The translations under genes and the position numbers were made by a program. A DNA stretch of 64,000 nt from positions 310,879 to 374,878 of the forward strand of contig NZ_JALBFU010000003.1 of the NCBI RefSeq assembly GCF_022662575.1, in the 5' to 3' direction. Of the stretch, positions 36,322 to 46,489 are shown in pieces. This stretch comes from Luteimonas aquatica (lineage in GTDB: Bacteria > Pseudomonadota > Gammaproteobacteria > Xanthomonadales > Xanthomonadaceae). The notes below the pieces were generated by a model. The model ran no database searches, was not told the origin of the DNA, and saw only the letters and a list, made by a program, of their open reading frames with translations. Each line of letters starts with the position of its first letter. Within the stretch, counting starts at the first letter, position 1.

Positions 36322-39020
36322 GTCCTCACGGGCTCCTCGGAATTCGACCGCGGCGGGGCCGGTGCGAAGAATCCCACCACCGTGCACAGCAGGCCATAGG
36401 CGATGAAGGAACCGATGCCCAGCAGGTTGCCCAGGTGCGTGCGGTCGATCAGCACGAGCTTGGCCAGGACCACGCCCATCAGCACCGCGCCGGCCAGCCA
36501 CAGGCTGCGCCGGCCGCCGCGCGAGCCGAGGATCCAGCCGAGCACGCCGAGCACGCTCCAGGTCACCGTCAGGCTGGTCTGCACCAGGCCGGCGGAGAAC
36601 ATGTCCGGCGACCAGGGCGTGCCGCCCCAGTGGTGCACCGCGCGCAGCACCATCATCGTCAGCCAGGCGAAGCCGCCGCCGAGCAGCAGGTGCCTGCGCC
36701 ACAGCGTCAGCCCGTGCGGCGCCAGCGGCGATTGCAGCCAGCGGCCGGTCAGCAGCAGGATCGCCAGTTGCGCCAGCTCCGAAGCGTTCAACAGCGGTAC
36801 CCACGGCAGGGGCGCGGCCGAAGCGGGCTGCAGCAGCATGTACAGCCAGCCCAGCCACAGCACGCCGAAATAGACGGTCTGCAGCAGTGCGCGCCGCGCC
36901 GCGAAGCGCTCGCCGAGCGGCGCGGCCAGCCAGTTCCAGCGCGACAGCGATCCCCAGGCCACCGCCAGCCACGGCAGCACGCCCAGTGCCAAGGCCCAGC
37001 CCTGCGCCAGATCGAAGCGGTCGGCGACCCACCCGAACAGCAGCGAGAAGACCAGCGGCCACACCAGCCACCACAGGAACTGCGCCCACGCCGCGAAGCG
37101 ATCGCCCGCCTGGCGCAGGCACAGCAGGCTGCGCACGCCCAGCACCGCGAACGCCAGCCAGGCCCACAGGCCGCAGGCGGCGAAGGGCTGCGCATGGGCC
37201 ATCGTCTGCATCAGCGCCAGCGGCATCGCCGCCAGCAGGCCGGCCAGGGTGGTCAGCGCCAGGGCAGGCGCCGGACGCCGGCGATGCGCCTCGGCCGCCA
37301 GCCAGCCGGTCACGGCCGCCAGCGCCAGCAACGCGTCCGCCTCGGCGTTCCACGCAGCGGGCAGCTGCGAGATTTCCCGCATCGCCGCGCCGCACCACCA
37401 GGCCAGGCCCCAGAGGTAGTACGGCAGCGCCAGCTGTGGCCGGCCGGCGGCGCGGTAGCCGTGGGCGCTGACCAGGCCGGCGACGGCGATCAGCAGCGCG
37501 CCCATGTAGGTCGGATTCAAGAACAGCGCGACGTCGGTATGCCAGAGGTCCCACGACGCCAGCAAGGCGAACGCGGCCGCCAGTTGCAGGCCCGCGCCGG
37601 TGAACTGCGGCAGGCGACGCTGCTGCTTCAGCCCCAGCCACACCAGGGCCGCGCCTTCCAGCGCGAAGACGCTGGCGGTGGCGCGCGCGGACAGGGCCAG
37701 CGGCACCGCCAGCGTGGCGAACCCGACCGCCAGCAGGGCATGCGCCTGGCCGAGGATGGCGAAGCGCTCGCGCCGGATCAGCGCCCACGCCAGCCCCGCG
37801 TACAGCGCGGCCAGCCCCAGGGCGCAGTAGGCCAGCGGCATCCGCGCGCCTTCCAGCAATCCGGCCTGCAGCACGAACGCGACCAGCGGCGTGCCGAACA
37901 GCAGGCAGCCGTCGATCGGATCGCGCCGCCGCGCCGGGCGCCGGCGCGCGTAGAGGATCGGAATCAGCAGGTAGAAGGCGAAGAACAGCAGCAGGAAGGG
38001 CTGCGTGCTGGCGAACTTGGCCGGGTCGTACTGCAGCACGCCCCAGAGCGTGCCGATGCCCCAGGTGAAGACGAATCCGAGCAGGTTGAGCACGCGCCAC
38101 GGACGCCACCACGCGATCGCCAGGATCGCGGCGTTGAGCACCGCGTAGTAGGAGAACAGCGCGACGTGGTTGCCGCTTCCGGTGGACAGCCAGATCGGGG
38201 CGAGGAACCCGGCGAGGATGCCGAGCACGGCCAGCGTGCGCGTGTTCTGCGCCACCGCGAGCACGCCCAGCCCCGCCACCAGCGCCACGCTCAGCGCGAA
38301 GGCCACGCCTGCGTCCATCAGCGCGTACAGCTTGAACGCGGCGAAGACCGTCAGCAGCAGCACGCCGATCGCGCCGCCCTGCAGGGCCAGGCCGAAACTG
38401 CGCCGGCGCTCGCGCTGGCGCCAACCGAACACCAGGCCGGCCAGCGCGAAGGCGGCCACGCCCGTCAGGCGCAGTTCGATCGGCAGGCGCAGCCATCCCT
38501 GGTCGCTGGCGTACTTGAGCAAGGATGCGATACCGGCCAGCAGCACCAGCATGCCGATCTTCACCGGCAGGTTGCCGGTGGTGAACCAGTTCCTGACCGC
38601 GCGCAGCGCGACCTCCACGACGCTGGGCGGCGCCGGGGCCCTGGGCGGCTGCGGCAGCGGTGGTGGCGCGGCGGGGGCGGCGGGGGCGGCGGGCACGGGC
38701 CTGGGCGCCGGTGGCGTCGATGGCGCGGCGGCCGGCGTCGCGGCCACCGGAAGCTCGGACGCAGGGCGCGGCGCGGGCGGCGCCGGAGGCGGGACGACGG
38801 CCGTCTCCTGGCGCTCGTCCGCCCTGGCTGCGGGCGCGTCCGCCTGGCGTGTCGCCTGCCGCAGCCGGTCGACCTGCCGCTCCAGATCCGCGACCCGATG
38901 CCGCAGGCTGGTCACCGACACCAGCGCCACGACCAGCAGCACCGGCACCGCCAACGCCACCAGCCCCCCAAAAACGAGCAGCGACTCCAACGTATCCATC
39001 AAGGCCTCGATTCGCGCCAT
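36318..39020 (-). CDS. DUF2339-family polytopic membrane protein
   Basis: The predicted protein is 900 aa. An N-terminal TM helix (about 12-35) and short coiled coil (RHRVADLERQVDRLRQ) are followed by a roughly 80-residue Pro/Ala-rich linker. The signature NWFTTGNLPVKIGMLVLLAGIASLLKYASDQGW comes next, then some 25 hydrophobic helices to the end. This is the whole DUF2339 architecture. It is coupled by ATGA overlap to DUF3999. Suggested roles in other bacteria concern the envelope; nothing specific can be read here. It interrupts the run between gap and pgk. Confidence 0.9.
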   Translation of the reverse strand: MARIEALMDTLESLLVFGGLVALAVPVLLVVALVSVTSLRHRVADLERQVDRLRQATRQADAPAARADERQETAVVPPPAPPAPRPASELPVAATPAAAPSTPPAPRPVPAAPAAPAAPPPLPQPPRAPAPPSVVEVALRAVRNWFTTGNLPVKIGMLVLLAGIASLLKYASDQGWLRLPIELRLTGVAAFALAGLVFGWRQRERRRSFGLALQGGAIGVLLLTVFAAFKLYALMDAGVAFALSVALVAGLGVLAVAQNTRTLAVLGILAGFLAPIWLSTGSGNHVALFSYYAVLNAAILAIAWWRPWRVLNLLGFVFTWGIGTLWGVLQYDPAKFASTQPFLLLFFAFYLLIPILYARRRPARRRDPIDGCLLFGTPLVAFVLQAGLLEGARMPLAYCALGLAALYAGLAWALIRRERFAILGQAHALLAVGFATLAVPLALSARATASVFALEGAALVWLGLKQQRRLPQFTGAGLQLAAAFALLASWDLWHTDVALFLNPTYMGALLIAVAGLVSAHGYRAAGRPQLALPYYLWGLAWWCGAAMREISQLPAAWNAEADALLALAAVTGWLAAEAHRRRPAPALALTTLAGLLAAMPLALMQTMAHAQPFAACGLWAWLAFAVLGVRSLLCLRQAGDRFAAWAQFLWWLVWPLVFSLLFGWVADRFDLAQGWALALGVLPWLAVAWGSLSRWNWLAAPLGERFAARRALLQTVYFGVLWLGWLYMLLQPASAAPLPWVPLLNASELAQLAILLLTGRWLQSPLAPHGLTLWRRHLLLGGGFAWLTMMVLRAVHHWGGTPWSPDMFSAGLVQTSLTVTWSVLGVLGWILGSRGGRRSLWLAGAVLMGVVLAKLVLIDRTHLGNLLGIGSFIAYGLLCTVVGFFAPAPPRSNSEEPVRT

Positions 39021-39137
39021 CCAGGCGCATGTCGCCAGACATTAACCAGTGCGGCATGGACCGCCAAGCGCCGGCCACGCCGGTAGCGGATAACGCTACC
39101 TGCGGGCCAGGGCCGCATCGACGACCGGCGGCGGATA

Positions 39138-39163
39138 CGCGAAGCCCCGCCGGGGCGGGGCTT
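39138..39163 (-). terminator. Strong GC hairpin after the BamE-like gene
   Basis: CGAAGCCCCGCC pairs with GGCGGGGCTTCG around a very short loop, 45 nt beyond the gene's stop. There is no U-tract, so it may slow polymerase or protect the RNA end. Confidence 0.4.
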
Positions 39164-39207
39164 CGAAGCATGCTGGGCGGTCCCGATGGACGGACCGGAA
39201 ACGGCCC

Positions 39208-39690
39208 TTATTCCTTGCTGAGCTCGTACCTGCGCAGCACGCCGTTCTCGAAATACAGCTCGATGGTGTTGAAGTCCCGGCTTTCCCCGGACATCCCTTC
39301 CCTGACATCGTCCACGCCGCCCACGCTGCTGCTCGCGCTGCCGGCCGCATTGCTGGCCACGGCCGAGCCGACGCTGCCGCCGATGGCATCGTGCACGCCG
39401 CCGGCGATCTTGCCGAACCGGCTGAGCAGGCCACGGCCGCCCTCGCGGTTCTTGTTGTAGGTCCAGCGTTCCGAATCGCCCTCGCTGCTCGAGGTGCGGC
39501 GAATGTCCGCGGGCTTGCCGAGCTTGCGCTTGGCCTCGTCCATCGTCGTCTTGCCCTCGACCAAGTTCGAGCGCAGGAAGGCCATGCTGTACTTCTCGCC
39601 GCCCTTGGCGCCGTCGGCGCTGGCCACGAAGGACGTCGACAGGGCGAGCAGCAATACCGCGACCGTCGTCAATAATTTCTTGGTTTTCAT
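39208..39690 (-). CDS. Exported small protein with BamE/SmpA-like fold
   Basis: The predicted protein is 160 aa starting MKTKKLLTTVAVLLLALSTS at 39690. After the signal peptide, SNLVEGKTTMDEAKRKLGKPADIRR has the BamE/OmlA pattern (helix-turn-helix with a LGKP turn) and is followed by ERWTYNKN and, at the end, IELYFENGVLRRYEL, matching the closing strands of that fold. A Gly/Ser/Ala-rich insert (GKIAGGVHDAIGGSVGSAVAS) separates them. No lipobox is present, so it is not BamE itself. Its role is unknown; it sits 90 bp after gap on the same strand. Confidence 0.7.
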   Translation of the reverse strand: MKTKKLLTTVAVLLLALSTSFVASADGAKGGEKYSMAFLRSNLVEGKTTMDEAKRKLGKPADIRRTSSSEGDSERWTYNKNREGGRGLLSRFGKIAGGVHDAIGGSVGSAVASNAAGSASSSVGGVDDVREGMSGESRDFNTIELYFENGVLRRYELSKE

Positions 39691-39780
39691 CACCCTCAGA
39701 CCTCCGTTGTTGGGTTCACGCCGAAAAAACCAGCCCGGGCTTTCCGTGCACGTCGAAAGCGGCTTCGCTGCGATCATAGC

Positions 39781-40791
<1,011 letters not shown>

Positions 40792-40975
40792 CTACCGGAA
40801 GGGGAAAGGGAAAGGAGGCCGCGGGTCCGGCGGCGCCGCAGGCGCCCGCCGCATCCCGGACCGGACCATGAGAACCGCAACGGCGCGAAGGCCGTGTCAT
40901 TTCGCCGCAAAAGCGTCATGGTCGTATGACTCGGGTATTTTAACGGCTTCTCCCATCCAGCCCCAGCCGCCATCC

Positions 40976-41824
40976 ATGAAAACGTTCACACGACTGTTCG
41001 CCGCGGCCTGCCTGCTGCTGGCCGCCCCGCTCGCGCTGGCCTGGGGCGGGCTCGGCCACCGCATGGTCGGCGAGATCGCCCAGCGCCACCTCACGCCGGC
41101 CGCGCGCGCCCAGGTGGATGCGCTGCTGGCCGGCGAGCCGGACCCGAGCCTGGGCGGCATCGCCTCCTGGGCCGACGCCATGCGCAACGACGACCCCGAG
41201 CGCTTCAAGCGCACCTCGTCCTGGCACTACATCAAGACCACCGCCGAGTGCGGCTACGCGCCCGAGCGCGACTGCCCCGACGGCAACTGCGTGGTCGCGC
41301 AGATCCAGCGCCAGGCCACCCTGCTCGGCGACCGCAGCCAGCCGCTGGCGGCGCGCCGCGACGCGCTGAAGTTCCTGGTGCATTTCGTCGGCGACGTGCA
41401 CCAGCCCTTCCACGCAAGCAACCGCGACGACAAGGGCGGCAACGGATTCCAGATCAGCCTGACCACCGACATCCCGCCGGAAGCCTATGCGCGCAAGAAC
41501 TACGTCGACGGCGTGATGGGCACCAACCTGCACTCGGTCTGGGACTACTACATCCTGGCTTCGCGCAAGCTCGACGCCGACGCCTACAGCGCCCTGCTCG
41601 ACGACGGCCTGCCCTGGCCGACGCCCGCCAAGGCGATCGCGCCGGCCGATGCGCCCGCCTGGGCCGGTGAATCCTGCCGCCTGATCGATGCGCGGCAGTT
41701 GTATCCCGCGCAGCACAAGCTCGACATCGGCTATCTGCAGGCGCAGCGTCCGCTCGCCGAACAGCGCGTGCGCCAGGCCGCGTACCGCCTGGCGGCGCTG
41801 CTGAACGAGACGCTGACCGACTGA
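40976..41824 (+). CDS. Exported S1/P1-family nuclease
   Basis: The predicted protein is 282 aa. Signal cleavage after ALA at residue 22 would leave W23 as the mature N-terminus, which in this family directly binds zinc. The other ligands are visible: GLGH, SWADAMRNDD, SWHYI, HFVGDVHQPFHAS and LHSVWD. A three-zinc single-strand-specific nuclease/phosphomonoesterase is expected in the periplasm or medium, freeing nucleotides. Internal cysteines (CGYAPERDC, CVV) may form disulfides. It is probably monocistronic. Confidence 0.95.
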   Translation: MKTFTRLFAAACLLLAAPLALAWGGLGHRMVGEIAQRHLTPAARAQVDALLAGEPDPSLGGIASWADAMRNDDPERFKRTSSWHYIKTTAECGYAPERDCPDGNCVVAQIQRQATLLGDRSQPLAARRDALKFLVHFVGDVHQPFHASNRDDKGGNGFQISLTTDIPPEAYARKNYVDGVMGTNLHSVWDYYILASRKLDADAYSALLDDGLPWPTPAKAIAPADAPAWAGESCRLIDARQLYPAQHKLDIGYLQAQRPLAEQRVRQAAYRLAALLNETLTD

Positions 41825-41904
41825 GCGCGCGCGCCGCGCGGCGCGACGTTGTCATGGCCGCCGGCTTGTTGCAGGCTGGCCGTTCGATCGCACCGGAGCC
41901 CGCC

Positions 41905-42468
41905 GTGATCCGTTCCGCCCTGGCACTACTGATCCTCGCATTGTCCGCCTGCGCCAGCACCGGCCAAGCGCAGCGCGCGGCCGCGCCGGCGCCAGCCGGC
42001 AATCACGACAGCCACCCCGCGCAGGCGCACGATCCCCGCCTGCACGCCGCCCCGCCGCAAGCCGCGCCGATCGCCTCGCCCGTGGTCGTGCCGCTGGATG
42101 CCGCCACGCTGGCGTCGCTGCCGCGCGAGGCGGTCAACGCCAGTGCCCACAGGCAAGCGCTGCGCTGCGAAGGGATCGCACTGTCGACACTGCTGCGCGC
42201 CACCGGCGCCATGCCCGTCGAGCCGCTGCGCGGCCCGCAACTGGCGCGCTACGTGCAGGCCGACGGCAACGACGGCTATCGCGCGCTCTATGCGCTGGCC
42301 GAACTCGACCCGAGCCTGGGCGACCGCAAGGTGTTCGTGGTCGATCGCTGCGACGGCGCGCCGCTGGGCGCCGAAGACGGTCCGCTGCGGCTGATCGCGC
42401 CGCAGGACGCGCGGCCGGCGCGCTGGGTGCGCCAGCTCAAGTCCCTCACCGTCATCGTCGCCCCCTGA
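41905..42468 (+). CDS. Lipoprotein with a sulfite-oxidase-like (molybdopterin-binding) domain
   Basis: The predicted protein is 187 aa with a GTG start at 41905, giving [16 protein letters not shown] with lipobox LSAC. After a roughly 45-residue Ala/Pro/His-rich linker, the domain contains [41 protein letters not shown] and [20 protein letters not shown], the pattern of the oxidoreductase molybdopterin-binding fold (PF00174-like). The cofactor site appears partial, so it may be a degenerate, non-catalytic binder. It lies 25 nt before modA in one operon, which supports a link to molybdate or Moco. Confidence 0.7.
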   Translation: MIRSALALLILALSACASTGQAQRAAAPAPAGNHDSHPAQAHDPRLHAAPPQAAPIASPVVVPLDAATLASLPREAVNASAHRQALRCEGIALSTLLRATGAMPVEPLRGPQLARYVQADGNDGYRALYALAELDPSLGDRKVFVVDRCDGAPLGAEDGPLRLIAPQDARPARWVRQLKSLTVIVAP

Positions 42469-42493
42469 CGCATCCGCCCCATCGGAGCCCGCC

Positions 42494-43282
42494 ATGAACG
42501 CCCTCTTCCGCCGCTGGTCGCGCCGCCTCCTCCTCGCATTGAGCCTGTGCTGCGCCGCCGCGGCGCATGCCGCCGAAAGCGCGGATGCACCGCTGACGGT
42601 GTTCGCCGCCGCCAGTCTCAAGGAATCGATGGACGAGGCCGCGGCGAGCTTCCAGAAGGCGCAGGGCCCCGCGGTGCGCGTGTCCTACGGCGGCAGTTCC
42701 GCGCTGGCCCGCCAGATCGAGCAGGGCGCACCGGCCGACGTCTTCGTCTCCGCCGACCTGGACTGGATGGATACGCTGCAGAAGCAGAACCTGATCGATG
42801 TCGCCACGCGCCACGACCTGCTCGGCAATACCCTGGTGCTGATCGCACCCGCCGCCAGCGCGGCGCGCGCGCCTGCGCTCGAGCACGGCGCCGACCTGCG
42901 CCCGCTGCTGGGCGAGGGCCGCATCGCATTGGCGCTGACCGAAAGCGTGCCGGCCGGCAAGTACGCCAAGGCCGCCTTCACCTCGCTGGGCATGTGGCAG
43001 GCGCTGCAGCCGCGCGTGGCCGAGGCCGAGAACGTGCGCGCGGCGCTGCTGCTGGTGGCGCGCGGCGAGGCGCCGCTGGGCGTGGTCTACGGCAGCGACG
43101 CCAAGGCCGAGCCGCGGGTGCGCGTGCTGGCGACCTTTCCCGCCGATTCGCATCCGCAGATCGTCTACCCGGTCGCGCGCCTGAAGGCGAGCACGCACCC
43201 CAAGGCGGCGGCGTTCGTGCGATGGCTGCAAAGCGCCGAGGCCACGGCGATCTTCCGCAAGCACGGTTTCACCGTGCGCTGA
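42494..43282 (+). CDS. modA: Molybdate ABC transporter substrate-binding protein
   Basis: The predicted protein is 262 aa. The signal peptide ends AHA near residue 27. Mature ModA motifs are [52 protein letters not shown] and [13 protein letters not shown]. It binds molybdate or tungstate in the periplasm. modB follows after 23 nt. Confidence 0.96.
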   Translation: MNALFRRWSRRLLLALSLCCAAAAHAAESADAPLTVFAAASLKESMDEAAASFQKAQGPAVRVSYGGSSALARQIEQGAPADVFVSADLDWMDTLQKQNLIDVATRHDLLGNTLVLIAPAASAARAPALEHGADLRPLLGEGRIALALTESVPAGKYAKAAFTSLGMWQALQPRVAEAENVRAALLLVARGEAPLGVVYGSDAKAEPRVRVLATFPADSHPQIVYPVARLKASTHPKAAAFVRWLQSAEATAIFRKHGFTVR

Positions 43283-43305
43283 GCGACCGCGCAGAGACGC
43301 ATCGC

Positions 43306-43998
43306 ATGCTGCAGTTCACGCCGGCCGAGCTCACCGCGATCCTGCTCAGCCTGAAGGTGGCCGCCGTGGCGTCGCTGGCGAGCCTGCCGTTCGGCGTGGC
43401 GATGGGATGGCTGCTGGCGCGCAAGCGCTTCCTCGGCAAATCCCTGCTCGACGCGCTGGTGCACCTGCCGCTGGTGCTGCCGCCGGTGGTGGTCGGCTAC
43501 GTGTTGCTGGTGGCGCTGGGCAACAAGGGCGTGATCGGCGCGTTCCTGGCCGAGCGCCTGGGCGTGGGGTTCGCCTTCAGCTGGACCGGCGCCGCGCTGG
43601 CCAGCGCGGTGATGGGCTTCCCGCTGATGGTGCGCACCATCCGCGTCTCGATGGAAGCCGCCGACCGCCGCCTGGAGCAGGCCGCCGCCACGCTCGGCGC
43701 CAGTCCGCTGCGCGTGTTCCTCAGCATCACCCTGCCGCTGGCCTGGCCCGGGATCGTCGCCGGCGCGGTGCTGGCCTTCGCCAAGGCGCTGGGCGAATTC
43801 GGCGCCACCATCACGTTCGTTTCCAGCATCCCCGGCGAGACGCAGACGATTTCCTCGGCGATCTACGGGCTGATGCAGGTCCCCGGCGGCGAGTCCGGCA
43901 TCTGGCGCCTGGCGCTGGTCGCGGTCGCCATTTCGCTGCTGGCGCTGATGGTCTCCGAATGGCTGGTGCGGCGCGCGCACCGGGCCGGAGGACATTGA
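43306..43998 (+). CDS. modB: Molybdate ABC transporter permease
   Basis: The predicted protein is 230 aa with five or six TM helices. The family start is FTPAELTAILLSLKVA. The coupling-loop EAA motif AAATLGASPLRVFLSITLPLAWPGI and KALGEFGATITF are clear. Stop and modC start overlap by one base (TGATG). Confidence 0.96.
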   Translation: MLQFTPAELTAILLSLKVAAVASLASLPFGVAMGWLLARKRFLGKSLLDALVHLPLVLPPVVVGYVLLVALGNKGVIGAFLAERLGVGFAFSWTGAALASAVMGFPLMVRTIRVSMEAADRRLEQAAATLGASPLRVFLSITLPLAWPGIVAGAVLAFAKALGEFGATITFVSSIPGETQTISSAIYGLMQVPGGESGIWRLALVAVAISLLALMVSEWLVRRAHRAGGH

Positions 43999-44669
43999 TG
44001 CTGACGATCAACATTCTGATCGAGCGCGGCCTGATCGAGCGCGGCCTGCCGCACAGCGGCGCCTTCCGCCGCCGCGTGCATATCGAGGACACGGCGCGCG
44101 TGATCGCGCTCAGCGGGCATTCCGGCGCCGGCAAGACCTCGGTGCTGCACGCCATCGCCGGCCTGGTGAAGCCCAGCAGCGGACGCATCGAGATCGACGG
44201 GCGCTGCCTGTTCGACAGCGCGCGCGGCATCGATCTTCCGCCGCACCGGCGTCACGTCGGCTACGTGTTCCAGGACACGCGGCTGTTCCCGCACCTGGAC
44301 GTGCGCCGCAACCTCAACTACGGCGTGCGCGGGTCCTCCCGCAAGAGCCCCGCCGCCGAAGGACGGACGTTCCGCTTCGCCTTCGACGACGTGGTGGCGC
44401 TGCTGGGCATCGGCGAGCTGCTCAAGCGCCGCGTCACCACGCTCTCCGGCGGCGAGGCGCAGCGCGTGGCCATTGGCCGCGCCCTGCTCTCGCAGCCGCG
44501 CATCCTGCTGCTGGACGAGCCGCTGTCGAACCTGGACCAGGCGCGCCGCGAGGAGCTGATCCCCTACCTGCAGCGCGTGCGCGACGAGACCACGCTGCCG
44601 ATCGTCTACGTCAGCCATTCCGCCGAGGAGATCGGCCGGCTGACCGCCGCGGTGCACGCCTTCGACTGA
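43998..44669 (+). CDS. modC: Molybdate ABC transporter ATPase, short form without TOBE domain
   Basis: The predicted protein is 223 aa. Walker A is GHSGAGKTS, the Q-loop GYVFQDTRLFPHL, the signature LSGGEAQRVAIGRALL, Walker B ILLLDEP and the H-loop YVSHS. It stops just after the H-loop region, whereas most ModC proteins continue with a molybdate-binding TOBE (Mop) domain of about 130 residues. No frame downstream resembles TOBE before the convergent gene, so this looks like a genuinely short form. The N-terminus contains an exact 15-bp tandem duplication (44016-44045) giving LIERG twice. Confidence 0.93.
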   Translation: MLTINILIERGLIERGLPHSGAFRRRVHIEDTARVIALSGHSGAGKTSVLHAIAGLVKPSSGRIEIDGRCLFDSARGIDLPPHRRHVGYVFQDTRLFPHLDVRRNLNYGVRGSSRKSPAAEGRTFRFAFDDVVALLGIGELLKRRVTTLSGGEAQRVAIGRALLSQPRILLLDEPLSNLDQARREELIPYLQRVRDETTLPIVYVSHSAEEIGRLTAAVHAFD

Positions 44670-44699
44670 GCGGGCGCCGCGGCGTTCGCGGCGCATGCG

Positions 44700-46130
44700 T
44701 CAGCCGCGCGGCGAGGAACCCTCGCGGATGCCGCAGTAGCCCGAACCGGTACGGTGATCGATGCTCACGATGTCGCACGTCATATTCCGCACGCCCTCGA
44801 CGCCCTTCTTTTCGTCGAAGCGGATCCACTCGTAGCCCTTGGCGCCGACGGCGACCGGCTTCGGAGGAGCCGGCGGCGCGGGCGGCGGCGGCAGCGGAGG
44901 AGGAGGAGGCGGCGGCGGAGGGGGCGGCACTGGAGCGCGCGCGGGGTCGTCCATCGCGTAATCAATCGGCACGCGGATCCAGCCTTCGACCGGCCTGCCC
45001 TTCTCTCTTGCCGGGACGAATTTCCACAGTCTGGCCGCGGCGATGGACGACTCGTCGAAAACGCCGGCGGGATCGGACTTTTCAACGCGCACATCCTTGG
45101 CACGGCCATCTACTCCCACCAGGATACGCAACAGCACCCTGCCGCCCTGCCGCTTCTCGACCGCGTTGGACGGATATTTCGGCGGGCTCATGTTCTTGGA
45201 CTGGATGTCGACCGACGCCGGCGCGGCCGGCGCATCACCGGTTTGCCGCAATTGTGCCGGCTGGGCGGCCCAGGCGACAAAACCACCGCCGGCAGCGAAC
45301 AGGCACACCAATGCCGCTCCCGTCAGTGAACGGCGAACGGAAGGCACGGGACGCTTGAGCATGGCAATTCTCTCCTTGAGTGGATGTCCACCAACCCAGT
45401 GGCAGGCAAGCGGAACGGGTAACGCCGACAGTTGCGTTTTCACCATCACTTCGCCGTAGCGGCGGCGAGCATTCGGATGGCGAGAGATCACGGTTTCGTC
45501 GCAGGCCAGTTCCTGATCGCGCCGGAAGCGCTCCGCCGCCGCCCACAAAATGGGGTTGAACCAGTACAGACAACGGAACACGATGACCACGGCATTGCTG
45601 ATCACGTCGCGGCGCACGACATGAACGCGTTCGTGGGCGAGCATCAGTTCCTGTTCGTCGGCGTCGTAGCGTGTATCGAAGTCGACGGGGAGGATGATGC
45701 GCGCCCTCAAGCCGATCACCGCCGGCAAACCGGCGCTGCATTCGGCTTGCAGCAGATCCTTTCCGAGCACCCGCAATGCGCCCAGGTCTCGCATGAACCG
45801 CCGCTGCAAACGTAGGTACCGTAAGACCATCAAGACGGCGCCGACGAGCCACGACGCCATTAGTAGTGGAACTGGATCGAACGCAACAGGCTCTACGACG
45901 CGAGCGGCGACGGGAAGCGTCACGGGAAATGCCACGAGCGCCGCCTCTACCGTGGGCGCGGGCAGCACCACCGCCAGGGTCGCTGCTGGGACCAGCAGCC
46001 AAGATGCATAGACTGCGTTCGCGCCGAAGGCCCTGCGCAACGGCCGCCGCAACAGCAGTACCAGAAGCACCGCGGCGCCGCTGGCGCAAGCGGTTTCGAG
46101 CAGCAACCGAAAACCGTCATGCAGGGTCAT
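44700..46130 (-). CDS. BlaR1/MecR1-like M56 metallopeptidase fused to a TonB C-terminal domain
   Basis: The predicted protein is 476 aa. The N-terminal half is the membrane M56 peptidase, with four TM helices (about 14-27, 40-55, 88-107 and 270-288) and zinc site H166-E167-x-x-H170 with E207 in DQELACDE. Instead of a penicillin-binding sensor, the periplasmic part is a TonB_C domain (about 305-395: SPPKYPSNAVEKRQGG... to RPVEGWIRVPI). A run of 11 prolines in a Pro-rich stretch (about 403-430) and a 45-residue tail with two Cys follow. It overlaps the BlaI-type repressor gene by 14 nt. By analogy it senses an envelope signal and cleaves the repressor; the signal and the TonB domain's role are unknown. 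Confidence 0.9.
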   Translation of the reverse strand: MTLHDGFRLLLETACASGAAVLLVLLLRRPLRRAFGANAVYASWLLVPAATLAVVLPAPTVEAALVAFPVTLPVAARVVEPVAFDPVPLLMASWLVGAVLMVLRYLRLQRRFMRDLGALRVLGKDLLQAECSAGLPAVIGLRARIILPVDFDTRYDADEQELMLAHERVHVVRRDVISNAVVIVFRCLYWFNPILWAAAERFRRDQELACDETVISRHPNARRRYGEVMVKTQLSALPVPLACHWVGGHPLKERIAMLKRPVPSVRRSLTGAALVCLFAAGGGFVAWAAQPAQLRQTGDAPAAPASVDIQSKNMSPPKYPSNAVEKRQGGRVLLRILVGVDGRAKDVRVEKSDPAGVFDESSIAAARLWKFVPAREKGRPVEGWIRVPIDYAMDDPARAPVPPPPPPPPPPPLPPPPAPPAPPKPVAVGAKGYEWIRFDEKKGVEGVRNMTCDIVSIDHRTGSGYCGIREGSSPRG

Positions 46131-46485
46131 CGCCGATCTCCTCCAGCAGCTTGCGCAGCTCGGCGATGTCGGCCTTGCTCAGCGCGCCCTGCTCGCTGAA
46201 ATGCGCCACCAGCGGCGCCACGCGGCCGCCGAACAGGCGCCGCACCAGTCCCGTGCTCTGCTGGGCGATCCAGTCCTCGCGCGCCAGCACCGGCGAATAG
46301 GCGTAGCGGCGCCCCTCCTTGGCCGCCTCGACCGCCCCCTTGTTCAGCAGCCTGTTGAGCAGGGTCTTGATCGTGGGCTCGGCCCAGTCGGTGTGCGCGA
46401 GCGCGGCGACCACCTCCTCGGCGCTGCGCGGGTGGCGCTCCCACAGCACTTCCATGACCACGGCCTCGGCATCGCTGATCGGCAT
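46117..46485 (-). CDS. BlaI/MecI/CopY-family transcriptional repressor
   Basis: The predicted protein is 122 aa. The winged-helix domain starts ISDAEAVVMEVLWERHPRSAEEVV, with recognition region WAEPTIKTLLNRLLNKGAV and then GRRYAYSPVLAREDW; the C-terminal half is a dimerisation helix pair. It is first in an operon with the BlaR1-like peptidase. Two palindromes just upstream of and near its start fit autoregulation. No beta-lactamase gene is adjacent, so the regulon lies elsewhere. Confidence 0.94.
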   Translation of the reverse strand: MPISDAEAVVMEVLWERHPRSAEEVVAALAHTDWAEPTIKTLLNRLLNKGAVEAAKEGRRYAYSPVLAREDWIAQQSTGLVRRLFGGRVAPLVAHFSEQGALSKADIAELRKLLEEIGDDPA

Positions 46486-46489
46486 ATCG

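Noticed and set aside
44863-44940. Proline-run DNA in the BlaR1-like gene as a phase-variable tract
   Set aside because: The codons are mixed and the tract is not a pure short tandem repeat, so phase variation is not supported; only length variation is suggested.
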